This document shows positions 9,237 through 17,599 of a DNA stretch of 64,000 bases, piece after piece (the stretch's first letter is position 1; each line of letters begins with the position of its first letter). Position numbers and translations under genes: made by a program. The notes under the pieces were generated by a model. That model worked only from the letters and a program-made list of their open reading frames with translations. It made no database searches and was not told the DNA's origin. The DNA lies in NCBI GenBank assembly GCA_034432375.1, contig DAOUCA010000101.1, forward strand, positions 1 to 64,000, read 5' to 3'. The stretch is from JAHBVH01 sp034432375 (GTDB lineage Bacteria; Chloroflexota; Anaerolineae; Caldilineales; Caldilineaceae).

Positions 9237-9415
9237 TTATTCGCGATCGCGTTCGCGCGCCAAATCGTGGAAAAGTTGTGCCCCGGCCCCGGCTTGTGGC
9301 GTCACCGGGCGCGCATACTCACCCAACGCGTCGACCTTCGTCTGCAACTGCGCCCAATCCTGGAAGAGCAACCCATAGTTCGCATCAGTTGCCAGCCGTT
9401 GCACTGACCTTTAGC
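9237..9415 (-). pseudogene. C-terminal gene remnant, family not recognised
   Basis: On the minus strand a well-formed protein tail reads from about 9415 down to a TAA at 9239-9237. It includes NYGLLFQDWAQLQ, TKVDALGEYARP and ends LFHDLARERDRE. An in-frame stop precedes it and no good start is present. The composition (Gln, Asp, Arg, aliphatic) is that of a real coding sequence rather than spacer. I do not recognise the family. A short gene starting at a GTG near 9408 is the alternative. Confidence 0.4.
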
Positions 9416-9739
9416 GAAGAGAAGCACTCGATCACAATCGAAGGCAACAGTGCTGAACAAACCGACTATCAAGTTGAGCTGAATCGCATCAATACTGATG
9501 GTATCACCGACACCTTCGTTAGCCATAGCGTTAGCGATGAGGGTAACGTGGGCGTTACTCTCAAAGTTGGTGACGAGTGGGATGGTGAAGAGCGCCGGAG
9601 ATTCAGTTGGAAGGGAACCGCACTTTGCCAGAGCCCACAACCACCGAATCGGGTCACATTGTTGCTCATCAACGGCCTGGAAACCTGGCCTTTGTGCTAA
9701 AGTGATAATGCCACTGGTAAGTGCGCAAAGTCCGCTGAT
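9416..9739. other. Spacer without a convincing gene
   Basis: Open frames exist on both strands (for example 9302-9751 minus and 9188-9700 plus), but neither has a plausible ribosome site or a recognisable domain. It may be decayed coding sequence related to the remnant beside it. Confidence 0.4.
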
Positions 9740-9783
9740 CCAAGAAGCCATCCGAAGGAACTTTCCCGCGGATGGCTTCTTGG
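9740..9783. terminator. Perfect 15-bp hairpin 3' of the M81 gene
   Basis: CCAAGAAGCCATCCG (9740-9754) pairs with CGGATGGCTTCTTGG (9769-9783). It lies 58 bases beyond the stop of the minus-strand M81 gene. On the plus strand it is followed by a T-rich stretch. Confidence 0.6.
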
Positions 9784-9841
9784 GGTATTTTCTATTCCGG
9801 CTCTACGCGTGTATCTTCGTGAGCCTTCGTGGATCCCCTTT

Positions 9842-11338
9842 TTACCCCCGCTGAAAGATCTGCACTTGTGGCGTAAAGGTGACCTCGGCGTCCAGCGGGA
9901 AGAGGGGACGGCGGCAGCGGGTATGGCCCAGCCGGGGCAGATTGGCACTGGTCGAGCCATCGACATCAACATTGAGCATGGCCGTCGCCCAATCGGCAAA
10001 CATGTGGGGCTGACAGTGGGGCGATTTGACGACGACGGCATCAAAATTTTGCGGATCTTGGCCATGCGCATAGAAGAGTGAGCGATCATAAAGGCTGACC
10101 GGGCGTGTGGTCACCACGAGCGTCAGCCCGTCGCCCTCCAACACCGCGGAATGGCCGGCATCCCAGATTGAGCGATGGGATTCATTGATAAAGCGCCCAT
10201 CGGAGAGCAGGCGGACTTGCGCCGTGATCGGCAACGGGGTAAAGCGCGGGTCCAACTGTCCACCCACCGTCACCTGGATCTCCCCGCCGATCCCCGCCCT
10301 CAGCGCGGCGGCCACCGCCGGCGGATCGACCACCGGGGCAAGCACGCGCCCCCGATAGCCACTCGCCACCAGCGCGCTGATGATCGCGTTGCTGTCGCCC
10401 GACGCACCAGAGCTGGTCGCGTCCGCCGCATCGACCAGGACAATCGTGCCATTCCCCAGCTGGGCATCGGCCTGTGCCACCGCCGCTTCCAGGCTGATCA
10501 ACGGTTGGAAGAGCCGTTCCCGCACCTGCCAAAAGTCATTGGCCAACTGCAAGGCGGCCTGTTTCGCCCACGCTACATCACCATTCGCCACCACAAAACT
10601 ATTCGTTGCCAGATCCAGCACATCGGTAAAGGGGTTGCCGATCATGAGCCCGGCGGACAAGCCCTGTGCACTCGTTTCCAGCGCTTGCGCCTGACGGATC
10701 AGCCCGCCATAGCGGCCGGTGGCGGTGATCAACTCCGGCCCCCGCACCAGCGCCGGAATGCGCACATGTGCGGTCACCGGCTTGGCTTCACCGGCCAGAA
10801 TGCGCAGCAGCAACTGTGCGGAGCGCACCCCCGTCTCGTAAAAATCGACATGGGGATAGGTGTGATAGGCGACAATCGCATCGCTATGCTGCAACATGCG
10901 GTCGGTCAGCACCCCATGCAGATCGAGCGAGACGACGATGGGCACAGCCTCCCCCACGATCTCCCGCACACCGGCGAGCAGCCAACCTTCCGGGTCATCT
11001 TCCCCCGCCACGGACATCGCCCCATGCAGCGAGAGATAAATACCATCGACCGGCGGCGCCGCGCGCACCGCGGCCAAAAACTCTTCGCCGATCCGCGCAA
11101 AACTCGCCGCCGCCAGCGTTCCGCCCGAGGTAATCGCGCGGGCACTATAGGTGGGGACGAGTTCGATATCGCCCTGGGCAGCAAAAACATCCAGCGCCCC
11201 GCCGATTTCGGATTTTAAGCCCCGGTGAAACGCAAGCACTTCGTCGCCAAACGAAAGGTCAAAGTCGGCATAGTTGCTGGGCACGGGATTGAATGATGAG
11301 ACTTCCTGTTTACATTCGCCAATCAGAATACGGGGCAT
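9842..11338 (-). CDS. M81 family metallopeptidase (MlrC-like)
   Basis: 498 residues, the usual length for the M81/DUF1485 plus MlrC C-terminal family, whose namesake opens and degrades microcystin-type peptides. Most relatives act on unknown peptides. Likely metal ligands and surrounding motifs are visible: LSLHGAM (His105), VSLDLHG (Asp139, His141), AYHTYPHVDFYETG (His159, His163) and a later DATSSGASGDSN segment. There is no signal peptide, so it is cytoplasmic. The start ATG at 11338 has AAAGGA upstream. A possible promoter (TTGATT, 17 bases, TACGAT) lies at 11412-11384. Relatives are often found beside peptide ABC transporters. One lies 2.3 kb away in the opposite orientation, so a shared role in peptide use is possible but not shown. 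Confidence 0.9.
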   Translation of the reverse strand: MPRILIGECKQEVSSFNPVPSNYADFDLSFGDEVLAFHRGLKSEIGGALDVFAAQGDIELVPTYSARAITSGGTLAAASFARIGEEFLAAVRAAPPVDGIYLSLHGAMSVAGEDDPEGWLLAGVREIVGEAVPIVVSLDLHGVLTDRMLQHSDAIVAYHTYPHVDFYETGVRSAQLLLRILAGEAKPVTAHVRIPALVRGPELITATGRYGGLIRQAQALETSAQGLSAGLMIGNPFTDVLDLATNSFVVANGDVAWAKQAALQLANDFWQVRERLFQPLISLEAAVAQADAQLGNGTIVLVDAADATSSGASGDSNAIISALVASGYRGRVLAPVVDPPAVAAALRAGIGGEIQVTVGGQLDPRFTPLPITAQVRLLSDGRFINESHRSIWDAGHSAVLEGDGLTLVVTTRPVSLYDRSLFYAHGQDPQNFDAVVVKSPHCQPHMFADWATAMLNVDVDGSTSANLPRLGHTRCRRPLFPLDAEVTFTPQVQIFQRG

Positions 11339-11383
11339 AGGTGGGTCCTTTGGTGGGTTGGTGGTGATGATGACATGTACCCT

Positions 11384-11412
11384 ATCGTACCCGAAGCTGC
11401 GTACAAAATCAA
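11384..11412 (-). promoter_or_regulatory. Possible promoter of the M81 gene
   Basis: On the minus strand TTGATT (11412-11407) and TACGAT (11389-11384) are 17 bases apart, 46 bases before the start codon. Confidence 0.4.
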
Positions 11413-11447
11413 TACAAAATAATGGGGTACGCCCCCGCCCGTCTTAC

Positions 11448-11476
11448 TTCACAGGTGGTGAATCCGCGTGTATAAT
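11448..11476 (+). promoter_or_regulatory. Sigma70-type promoter of the toxin-antitoxin pair
   Basis: TTCACA (11448-11453), a 17-base spacer and a perfect TATAAT (11471-11476), 49 bases before the antitoxin start codon. Confidence 0.7.
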
Positions 11477-11525
11477 GATAGCAAAATTGATGCGAAAAGT
11501 GACGTTTTATTTTGTGGAGGAGTCT

Positions 11526-11804
11526 ATGCTTGCCGAATTTGAGACTGTGCGCACAACGCTGACCATCCCTGTTGATCTAGTAAAACGTTCGCAGCACTTC
11601 ATCGATGGCGGCACCATTCCGAGCCGTAACGCACTGATTGTGACTGCCCTAGAACGGTTTTTGTTGGAGTTGGAACGGCAGGAGATCGACCGTCAATTTG
11701 AGGCGATGGCCGGCGATGAAGCCTATCAAGTAATCAATCAGCAAGTGGCTGACGATTTCGTCGAGAGCGATTGGAATGCCTGGGTTGAGGGTGCGGCAGA
11801 ATGA
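11526..11804 (+). CDS. MazE/RHH-type antitoxin
   Basis: 92 residues from ATG 11526, which is preceded by GGAGG with good spacing. The longer frame from 11274 runs back through the promoter and is not used. The N-terminus TTLTIPVDLVKRSQHFIDGG followed by ALIVTALERFLLELERQ fits a ribbon-helix-helix DNA-binding antitoxin. The acidic tail (FVESDWNAW) would bind the toxin. Its stop codon overlaps the toxin ATG (ATGA at 11801-11804), the usual translational coupling. Such antitoxins normally repress their own promoter, here at 11448-11476. Confidence 0.75.
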   Translation: MLAEFETVRTTLTIPVDLVKRSQHFIDGGTIPSRNALIVTALERFLLELERQEIDRQFEAMAGDEAYQVINQQVADDFVESDWNAWVEGAAE

Positions 11805-12137
11805 AGCGCGGGGATATTTTCGACGCGCTTGAACTCCACAGAAGGATCGGAACAGGCGGGTGTCCGACCGGTTGTGATTGTGACCCGTGATGCCATCAAT
11901 AACAACAGCGCCGTGGTGGTTGTCGTGCCCTTGACCAAAGCGGCGAATGTTAAACGCAGCTACCCAAATAATGTGACGATTGCCAATGGGGAGGGCGGCT
12001 TGCCCTTTGCGTCAGTCCTGCTTGGTGGGCAAGTGCGTGCGATTTCAAAGTCGCGCCTGCTGCGTCAACGAGGCACGTTGTCAACTGAAATCATGCAACA
12101 GGTTGACCGTGCGTTGCGGATTACGCTGGATCTGTAG
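11801..12137 (+). pseudogene. mazF: MazF/PemK-type toxin, frameshifted near the 5' end
   Basis: From the coupled ATG at 11801 the frame reads MKRGDIFDA, the canonical MazF opening, then leaves frame. The rest (LNSTEGSEQAGVRPVVIVTRD onward to RALRITLDL at 12137) continues in another frame from about 11829. One extra base, or two missing bases, at about 11826-11829 explains this. MazF toxins are mRNA interferases, and the first strand and loop are needed for folding and RNA binding. A product starting at TTG 11829 would lack them. This is either genuine inactivation or a sequencing error. The downstream part is otherwise intact. Confidence 0.75.
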
Positions 12138-12148
12138 GTAATCGTTGG

Positions 12149-12766
12149 ATGAACCAGACTATTGATTATGATTGAATCGACACTGCAACTTTTCTGGCCA
12201 GACTCGATTGGCCCTATCAAACCGATCTTGAACAATTTGTTAAACGCCTTGAATCGGCCAATCATCCCGCAAATTGTGTCGAACACACTCTCGAAAACTT
12301 TCCGATTTACCCGTCAAAGAAGGCTGATGAATTGCGATATCGCACCTACTTTAGCGAGCAACGGCAAAGATTCACTGGAGCGCAACTGCCGCTGCAACTG
12401 CCTGAACTGACGATTGACCCAGTGCTGCCCATCCCCGAAGCATGTACACAGCAAGCGATTGCTGCTTTATATCGGGCTAAACGAGTGCACGCCTTATAGC
12501 ACGGTCGCCGTCGTCTGATTGCCGAAGCTTGCGTAAAGCATCCGCGCCATGAAGTGCATTATCTGTCGCTATCAAAACAGACCGCGCAGCGAGTAACTGC
12601 TATTCGAACTTTGAGTCGGGCAAATAAGAAGCATAAAGTCGGTATCAACCTGATGGATATTATTGTGTGTGGTGCGGTTGCTCCATACAATACCCTGTTA
12701 GGTGGTAAGTTGGTTGCAATGCTGTTAGCCGGACCGCAGGTGGTCAGTGAATATGCTGAAAAGTAG
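12149..12766 (+). pseudogene. Decayed gene with two in-frame stops
   Basis: One frame runs from ATG 12149 to 12766 (about 205 codons), broken only by TGA at 12173 and TAG at 12497. Pieces read IDTATFLARLDWPY, PIYPSKKADELRYRTYF, then IAEACVKHPRHEVHYLSLSKQ and GINLMDIIVCGAVAPYN with LLGGKLVAMLLAGPQVV. The last block resembles a motif I recall from DUF4338/DruA-type proteins, which is unverified. The full family protein would be longer, so this is also truncated. It lies directly after the toxin-antitoxin pair, in what looks like a small decayed defence or mobile patch. Confidence 0.55.
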
Positions 12767-12845
12767 CGTAACTGGGGTCTGAAGTCCAACGGAACGAAAA
12801 GTCAAAGTCAATTACACACTTTGCGGACATATTCAGAAAGTGAAC

Positions 12846-13331
12846 TCACCTAATCGTCCGCTGGCGTTGCCTCTCTCCTAGCGCAGCGACTAGCGCTTGT
12901 AAGCATTGTCGCAACTCCTCCACTGTTGCGCGCCCGATCAACTCCGCCCACTGCGCTTCTGCTTGCTGCACGATTGCTCGTCCGGCTTGGCTCATCTCCC
13001 AACCGCGCGTCGTCAGCCGAACTAACTGGGCACGCCCGTCCGTTGGATCGGGCACGCGCTCCACATAGCCACTCTGTTCCAGCGTTTCAATCAGATAGCC
13101 CATCGAAGGCTTGGTTATGCCGGCGAGTATAGCTAGATCGCTAGCCCGCATCCCTTCTTGCCGCAGACTCAACGGCTGCAGGACAGGCGTGTGCGTTATT
13201 CGCACATCTCCATAGCCAGCAGCGGCCAGTCCCGGCTCAAAGCCTTCCATAAAGGCCTGATACGCGGTGCGTAACAATGCTCCAAGCATTAAGCCTGAAG
13301 TACCATTTGCGTTTTGGGATTTCTTTTCCAT
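12846..13331 (-). CDS. MarR family transcriptional regulator
   Basis: 161 residues from ATG 13331, chosen over the GTG at 13352 because AGGAGG (13343-13338) sits at ideal distance from it. The winged helix lies at about residues 50-110, with LRQEGMRASDLAILAGITKPSMGYLIETLEQSGYVER (helix-turn-helix) and DPTDGRAQLVRLT (wing with the conserved DxRxxx region). Flanking helices form the dimer interface. It is divergently placed from the peptide-binding lipoprotein gene, and a bracketed 8-bp inverted repeat in the shared spacer is a likely operator. The ligand cannot be told from sequence. Confidence 0.85.
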   Translation of the reverse strand: MEKKSQNANGTSGLMLGALLRTAYQAFMEGFEPGLAAAGYGDVRITHTPVLQPLSLRQEGMRASDLAILAGITKPSMGYLIETLEQSGYVERVPDPTDGRAQLVRLTTRGWEMSQAGRAIVQQAEAQWAELIGRATVEELRQCLQALVAALGERQRQRTIR

Positions 13332-13379
13332 CGGTTTCCTCCTGACTGACACAACCTACAAATTTCTCTATTGACAAAT

Positions 13380-13420
13380 TAGTAAGATTATATCACTATT
13401 TTGGTTAGAGATTCTTACTA
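13380..13420. promoter_or_regulatory. Candidate MarR operator
   Basis: TAGTAAGA (13380-13387) and its exact complement TCTTACTA (13413-13420), in an AT-rich block 49 bases upstream of the marR-type start codon. The rest of the 323-base spacer to 13654 holds the shared promoter module described next. Confidence 0.45.
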
Positions 13421-13518
13421 TATTCTACCATATAGTCATAGAAAATCTCAACGGGCGGCAGCGACGCGCTTCGCGATGGATGACTACATATCGGTGCGTG
13501 TACCTGTTCACCAGCTGC

Positions 13519-13581
13519 GCACAAGTAGGTAGCACAACAGGTACATGTACCGATGCATAGTCGCCGGCCATCTTGTATGCT
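13519..13581 (+). promoter_or_regulatory. Shared activator-promoter module, copy A
   Basis: Two AGGTA boxes start 12 bases apart (13527, 13539). The second forms the palindrome GGTACATGTACC (13540-13551), directly followed by GATGCA (13552-13557, -35 position), 15 bases, TTG and the -10 hexamer TATGCT (13576-13581). The layout matches copies B, C and D base for base in spacing. It lies 73 bases before the binding-lipoprotein start. Confidence 0.75.
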
Positions 13582-13654
13582 GAGCACGCACGGAATTGTC
13601 GTTCCGGCGTAACGATAGAAATGATTTCAGCAGCAATGCAAGGAGAGAGACAAG

Positions 13655-15319
13655 ATGAAACCGCAGAGATGGCAACGATGTACCTGTTGGCTTAGTCTGT
13701 TCTTGATGATTGGGCTGTTGGCAGCGTGTATCGTACCGACCGAGGCACCCCCCCAAACCAGCCCATCCCAAAGCCCCACCCAAGCAACAGGTGCCGAAGC
13801 GGCCAAATACGGCGGCACCTACCGCGCCATATTTGTCAACGATGCCCCCAACCTGGATGCAGCGGATTACGGTAACTGGGCAGATTGGTGGGCCATCCAT
13901 ATGTTGCTCTACAACCGGCTCTATACCTATGATCCAGCTGGTCAGTTTGTGCCCGATCTGGCAGCCACGTTGCCGACCCTGAGCGCGGACGGTTTGGTCT
14001 ACACCATTCCGCTGCGCCAGGGTGTCAAGTTTCACGATGGAACGACGATGACCGCGCAGGATGTCAAGTTTAGCCTTGATCGCACGTTCTGGCCGGAGTT
14101 GCAAAGCGCAGGCGCTGGTTACAATGAACAGATCGCCGGCAGCGACGCCGTGGCGCAGGGCAAGAGCAGAGAAGTGTCCGGGGTCGAGGTTGTGAATGAG
14201 TACACGATTCGTATTACGCTCAAAGAGCCACAGGCCGTCTTCCCGGCGATTCTGACGGTGTCGATCAACGGCATTGTCTCGCAAAAAGCGGTCGAGGCGG
14301 CGGGCGCGGATTGGGGCGTCAAAACCGTGATTGGCACCGGGCCGTTCAAGTTGGTGGAGTGGCTGCCAGGGGACAAGATCACCTTCGAACGCCATCCCGA
14401 ATACTTCAAAACAGGTCTGCCCTATCTGGATCGGGTGGAACTCTACCTAAATGTACCGGAAGAAGCCGGGGTGCTGCGCTGGGAAAGCGGCGCAGCCGAG
14501 TATGTCGATTATTTCGATGGGGTGCAGGCGGGTGAGTTGCCGCGCATCCTGAACGATCCGAAGTTGGCACCCTTGCTGCGCAACACCCCGGCACCAATTT
14601 TCGATTTCTTGCAGATGGCCGATAACGTAGCGCCCTTCAACGACCTGCGTGTGCGCCAGGCGATTGCGATGGCTCTGGACAAAAAGTCGTTGGCCGACTC
14701 CGCCGGGATTGGTGCCAACGTACCGCTGGACGACATCTATACCAGTTTTCTGCCCATGTACCAGCCGGACTTTGTCAGTGATTATCAATACGACCCGGTC
14801 GCGGCCAAACAATTGCTGGCTGAAGCTGGCTTCCCCGACGGCATCAAAAACGTTGATATGTACGTCGAGGTTGCACCCTACCCGGGAGCGGTTGTCCAGG
14901 CCGATTTGGCCAAGATCGGCATCGAGGTCAACATCCTCGACGGCGCATTGGATCTCTATCAGGACAGGATCGGCAGCGGTGAGATTCCGCTCGTCTTTAC
15001 GGGCACTGGGTATTCTATCATGGATGGCTATGACATCATCAGTTACCGCTTTGGCTGTGCCGGCGAACCGCTGCCGTCGCGCGCGCAGTACTGTACGGAT
15101 GAAATGCGGCAGTTGTTTAACCAAGCGAACACTCTGCAATTGGACGACCCCAAACGCAACGAACTCTTCCACCGCATGCAAGAGATTGCGATCAATGAGA
15201 CGGTCTATCTGATTCCCGTCTACCAGCGCAACGTGCTGGGGTTGGGGCAGAGGTACGTCAAGGGTGAAACCTACTTTTTTCAACTGCCGGTGCTCGAAGC
15301 AGCCTATCTGGAGCAGTAA
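13655..15319 (+). CDS. Family 5 extracellular solute-binding lipoprotein (oligopeptide/dipeptide type)
   Basis: 554 residues with AAGGAGAG before ATG 13655. The signal peptide ends in LLAAC, so Cys25 is the lipidated residue. A Pro/Gln/Ser linker follows, then the SBP_bac_5 fold: YGGTYRAIF, LPTLSADGLVYTIPLRQGVKFHDG (the family signature region), TGPFKLVEW, and LRVRQAIAMALDKK. It captures peptides or similar solutes for the two permeases that follow. The gene stands first in the unit, under promoter module A, which suggests that transport is controlled by the same activator as the genes at 20282, 25497 and 26275. Exact substrate cannot be inferred. Confidence 0.92.
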   Translation: MKPQRWQRCTCWLSLFLMIGLLAACIVPTEAPPQTSPSQSPTQATGAEAAKYGGTYRAIFVNDAPNLDAADYGNWADWWAIHMLLYNRLYTYDPAGQFVPDLAATLPTLSADGLVYTIPLRQGVKFHDGTTMTAQDVKFSLDRTFWPELQSAGAGYNEQIAGSDAVAQGKSREVSGVEVVNEYTIRITLKEPQAVFPAILTVSINGIVSQKAVEAAGADWGVKTVIGTGPFKLVEWLPGDKITFERHPEYFKTGLPYLDRVELYLNVPEEAGVLRWESGAAEYVDYFDGVQAGELPRILNDPKLAPLLRNTPAPIFDFLQMADNVAPFNDLRVRQAIAMALDKKSLADSAGIGANVPLDDIYTSFLPMYQPDFVSDYQYDPVAAKQLLAEAGFPDGIKNVDMYVEVAPYPGAVVQADLAKIGIEVNILDGALDLYQDRIGSGEIPLVFTGTGYSIMDGYDIISYRFGCAGEPLPSRAQYCTDEMRQLFNQANTLQLDDPKRNELFHRMQEIAINETVYLIPVYQRNVLGLGQRYVKGETYFFQLPVLEAAYLEQ

Positions 15320-15330
15320 ACGGATCCTTT

Positions 15331-16257
15331 ATGTCCATTTCACCGGTCATCGCAACGGCGAGCAAAGATTTCACACCTGGGCGCGACGCAAAGGCGCGGC
15401 GCACCGTGCAAAGCTGGTGGGGACAAGCCATGCGGCGCTTTTTGCGCCAGCGACTCAGCTTGGTGGCCGCCCTGCTGCTGCTTGCTCTTAGCTTGGTCGC
15501 AATGCTTGCCCCCTGGCTCGCGCCCTATGATCCGGCGGAACAGCTACGCGATGCCGGGCGCATGGGTCAGCCACTGGCGCCAAGTGCGCGCTTCTGGCTA
15601 GGCACGGACAACTTGCAGCGTGATCTCTTGAGTCGCTTGATCTTTGGCGCACGCATCACGCTCAGCGTTGGGTTGGGTGCCAGTCTCTTGACGGTGATCG
15701 TGGGCATCGCGTATGGCAGTCTAGCGGGGCTGGTCGGCGGGGCCCTCGACAACTGGCTTATGCGTTTGGTGGATATCGTCATCAGTCTGCCGACGCTGCT
15801 GCTGATTATGCTCTTGATTGTGGTGTTGGGGCGCAGTTTGTGGGTGGTGGTGGGGGTGATTGTCGCGGTCAACTGGGCGTACCCGGCCCGCGTCTTTCGC
15901 ACCGAAGTGGTTGCGCTCAGGGAGCGCGAGTTTATCATCGCGGCGCGGAGTGTGGGCGTTGGCCAGAGGCAAATTTTACTGCGCCACATCCTGCCGCAAC
16001 TGTTGCCGCTGGCGATTGTTTACGTTGGGCTGGGCGTGCCGACCGCGATCTTTGCCGAGGCGAGCTTGAGTTTCCTCGGCTTGGGTATCCCCCCACCCAC
16101 GCCGACTTGGGGCAGTATGTTGCAGGCCGGACTTTCGTTTTACCGCTCTGCGCCGCTGCTGGTCATTTTGCCCGGAGTGTGCATACTGCTGACCAATATC
16201 GGCTTCACTTTGCTGAGCAGTGGTCTGCGCGATGCGCTGGACCCATTGGGGCAATAG
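15331..16257 (+). CDS. ABC transporter permease, DppC/OppC type
   Basis: 308 residues from ATG 15331. An internal ATG at 15430 has a better ribosome site (GGGGA) and would give 275 residues. The N-terminal OppC_N segment (LARWLAPYDPAEQ-like, FWLGTDNLQRDLLSRLIFG) precedes the BPD_transp_1 domain with about six membrane spans. The EAA loop for ATPase contact is visible in RSVGVGQRQILLRHILPQLLPL. It pairs with the DppB-type permease downstream. No ATPase genes follow, so shared or distant ATPases must energise the system. Confidence 0.9.
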   Translation: MSISPVIATASKDFTPGRDAKARRTVQSWWGQAMRRFLRQRLSLVAALLLLALSLVAMLAPWLAPYDPAEQLRDAGRMGQPLAPSARFWLGTDNLQRDLLSRLIFGARITLSVGLGASLLTVIVGIAYGSLAGLVGGALDNWLMRLVDIVISLPTLLLIMLLIVVLGRSLWVVVGVIVAVNWAYPARVFRTEVVALREREFIIAARSVGVGQRQILLRHILPQLLPLAIVYVGLGVPTAIFAEASLSFLGLGIPPPTPTWGSMLQAGLSFYRSAPLLVILPGVCILLTNIGFTLLSSGLRDALDPLGQ

Positions 16258-16290
16258 CGTTAAGTTAGTGAGAAACCATGCCAACCCGGT

Positions 16291-16406
16291 CAGCCAAGAA
16301 ATAAATTTCTGGCTGAAAGCCGAAGCCCACTGAAGTGGGCTGGCACGCGCGTTCAGTCGGCATTTAGCCGACTTTTGCTCTCAGCCTGCAATTGATTGCT
16401 AGGCTA
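16291..16406. repeat. Composite element of four consecutive hairpins
   Basis: Four stems follow one another. 16291-16316 is TCAGCCA-AGAAAT/ATTTCT-GGCTGA. 16325-16342 is AGCCCACTGAAGTGGGCT. 16356-16374 is AGTCGGCATTTAGCCGACT. 16384-16406 is AGCCTGCAAT/ATTGCTAGGCT with a bulge. It separates the two permease genes of one transporter. Similar strings of AGTCGGC-type hairpins are, as I recall, dispersed in Chloroflexota and cyanobacterial genomes. Confidence 0.7.
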
Positions 16407-16458
16407 GGCTGACATCGGCTTAACTTAATGCCATTGAACCACTGGGAAGGGAGTAATG

Positions 16459-17391
16459 ATGATCCGCTATATCCTGCGGCGCCTGCTCTGGATTGTGATT
16501 ACGCTGGGCGTCGTTTCGTTGCTGACCTTTGGCTTGGTCTTTGCCACCGGCGATCCGGCGCTCATGCTGACGCCCACGCGCCCCGGCCAGCTGCCCAATC
16601 CCCAGTTGGTGGCGCAGATTCGCCGGCAGTATGGTCTGGATCAGCCGCTCTATCTGCAATATCTCGCTTACATGGGCAATCTGTTGCGCGGAAATCTGGG
16701 GGATTCCTACTATTTTCGCCGCCCAGTGACTGAGCTGTTGGCCGAAAAGCTGCCCACCACGGCCTTGATGGCGGCGCTGATCATGCTAACCGCCTTGGGC
16801 ATGGGCATCCCCTTGGGTGTTTTGGCGGCGGTGCGGCGCAACAGTCTGATCGACCGCAGCATCCTGATTTTTTCCACCATCATGATTTCAGCGCCGACCA
16901 TCTTTCTGGCCGTGTTGCTGCTCTACTTCTTGGCCTATCGCATCCCCCTGTTCCCCTTGAGTGGCGTCGGCACGATCCGCCATTGGGTCTTGCCCACGCT
17001 CAGTGTTGCCCTGCCGATTGGTCTGGGCTATGCCCTCTTTTTGCGCACGAGTATGCTCAATGTGCTCACCGACGACTATGTGCGCACGGCGCGGAGCAAA
17101 GGGTTGGCCGGCGGCTGGATTCACTTTCGCCATGTCTTGCCCAATGCCTTGCTCCCGGTGGTGACACTGGTCAGCCTGGACATGGCCGGGTTGCTCACGG
17201 GCGTGGTGCTGGTGGAGCAGATCTTTAGCATTCCCGGTCTTGGCCAGACCGTCTTCAAGGCGGTGCAAAACCGTGATGTACCGGTGGTCATGGGCGCGGT
17301 CTTCTTTGGCGCCATTCTGATCGGTATCGGCAACCTGATCGCGGATTTGGCGGCGGCGCGGCTGGATCCGCGTATTCGGTTGGGTGAATGA
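16459..17391 (+). CDS. ABC transporter permease, DppB/OppB type
   Basis: 310 residues from the second of two adjacent ATGs (16456 and 16459). GGAAGGGAG ends 5 bases before the second. The N-terminal segment MIRYILRRLLWIVITLGVVS is the typical first span, and the periplasmic loop contains RRQYGLDQPLYLQYLAYMGNLLRGNLGDSY. Five more spans follow, with the EAA loop RSKGLAGGWIHFRHVLPNALLPV. It completes the permease dimer with the preceding gene. A 200-base hairpin-rich spacer between the two is unusual for subunits made in equal amounts. Confidence 0.9.
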   Translation: MIRYILRRLLWIVITLGVVSLLTFGLVFATGDPALMLTPTRPGQLPNPQLVAQIRRQYGLDQPLYLQYLAYMGNLLRGNLGDSYYFRRPVTELLAEKLPTTALMAALIMLTALGMGIPLGVLAAVRRNSLIDRSILIFSTIMISAPTIFLAVLLLYFLAYRIPLFPLSGVGTIRHWVLPTLSVALPIGLGYALFLRTSMLNVLTDDYVRTARSKGLAGGWIHFRHVLPNALLPVVTLVSLDMAGLLTGVVLVEQIFSIPGLGQTVFKAVQNRDVPVVMGAVFFGAILIGIGNLIADLAAARLDPRIRLGE

Positions 17392-17432
17392 CCAGGGCTA
17401 CAATTTACTACGTTATAGAATCGAATCACAAC

Positions 17433-17461
17433 TAGTGAATTCCTACTCTCAGTGCTATAAT
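17433..17461 (+). promoter_or_regulatory. Possible promoter of the LuxR-tailed STAND regulator
   Basis: TATAAT at 17456-17461 with a weak -35 (TAGTGA, 17433-17438) 17 bases before it, 139 bases before the start codon. Confidence 0.35.
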
Positions 17462-17599
17462 CAGGCAAAGTCCTGACCTGAATCAACTCTCCTTCACGCG
17501 CAGCAATGCGTATTGCGCGTGGTTACGTAGACCGGGTCCGGCAAGGAGATAGCTTACGCCTATGCTCATCCCTAGCCGTTCTGTTTTTGAGCTCGCCCT

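Noticed and set aside
9188..9700. Plus-strand open frame of 170 codons
   Set aside because: Begins inside a hairpin arm, has no ribosome site and no recognisable domain; the minus strand in part of it carries a better protein tail.
11360..11400. ACATGTACC near 11374-11382 as a fifth copy of the activator module
   Set aside because: Only half of the palindrome matches, there is no GATGC box and no -10 at the fixed distance.
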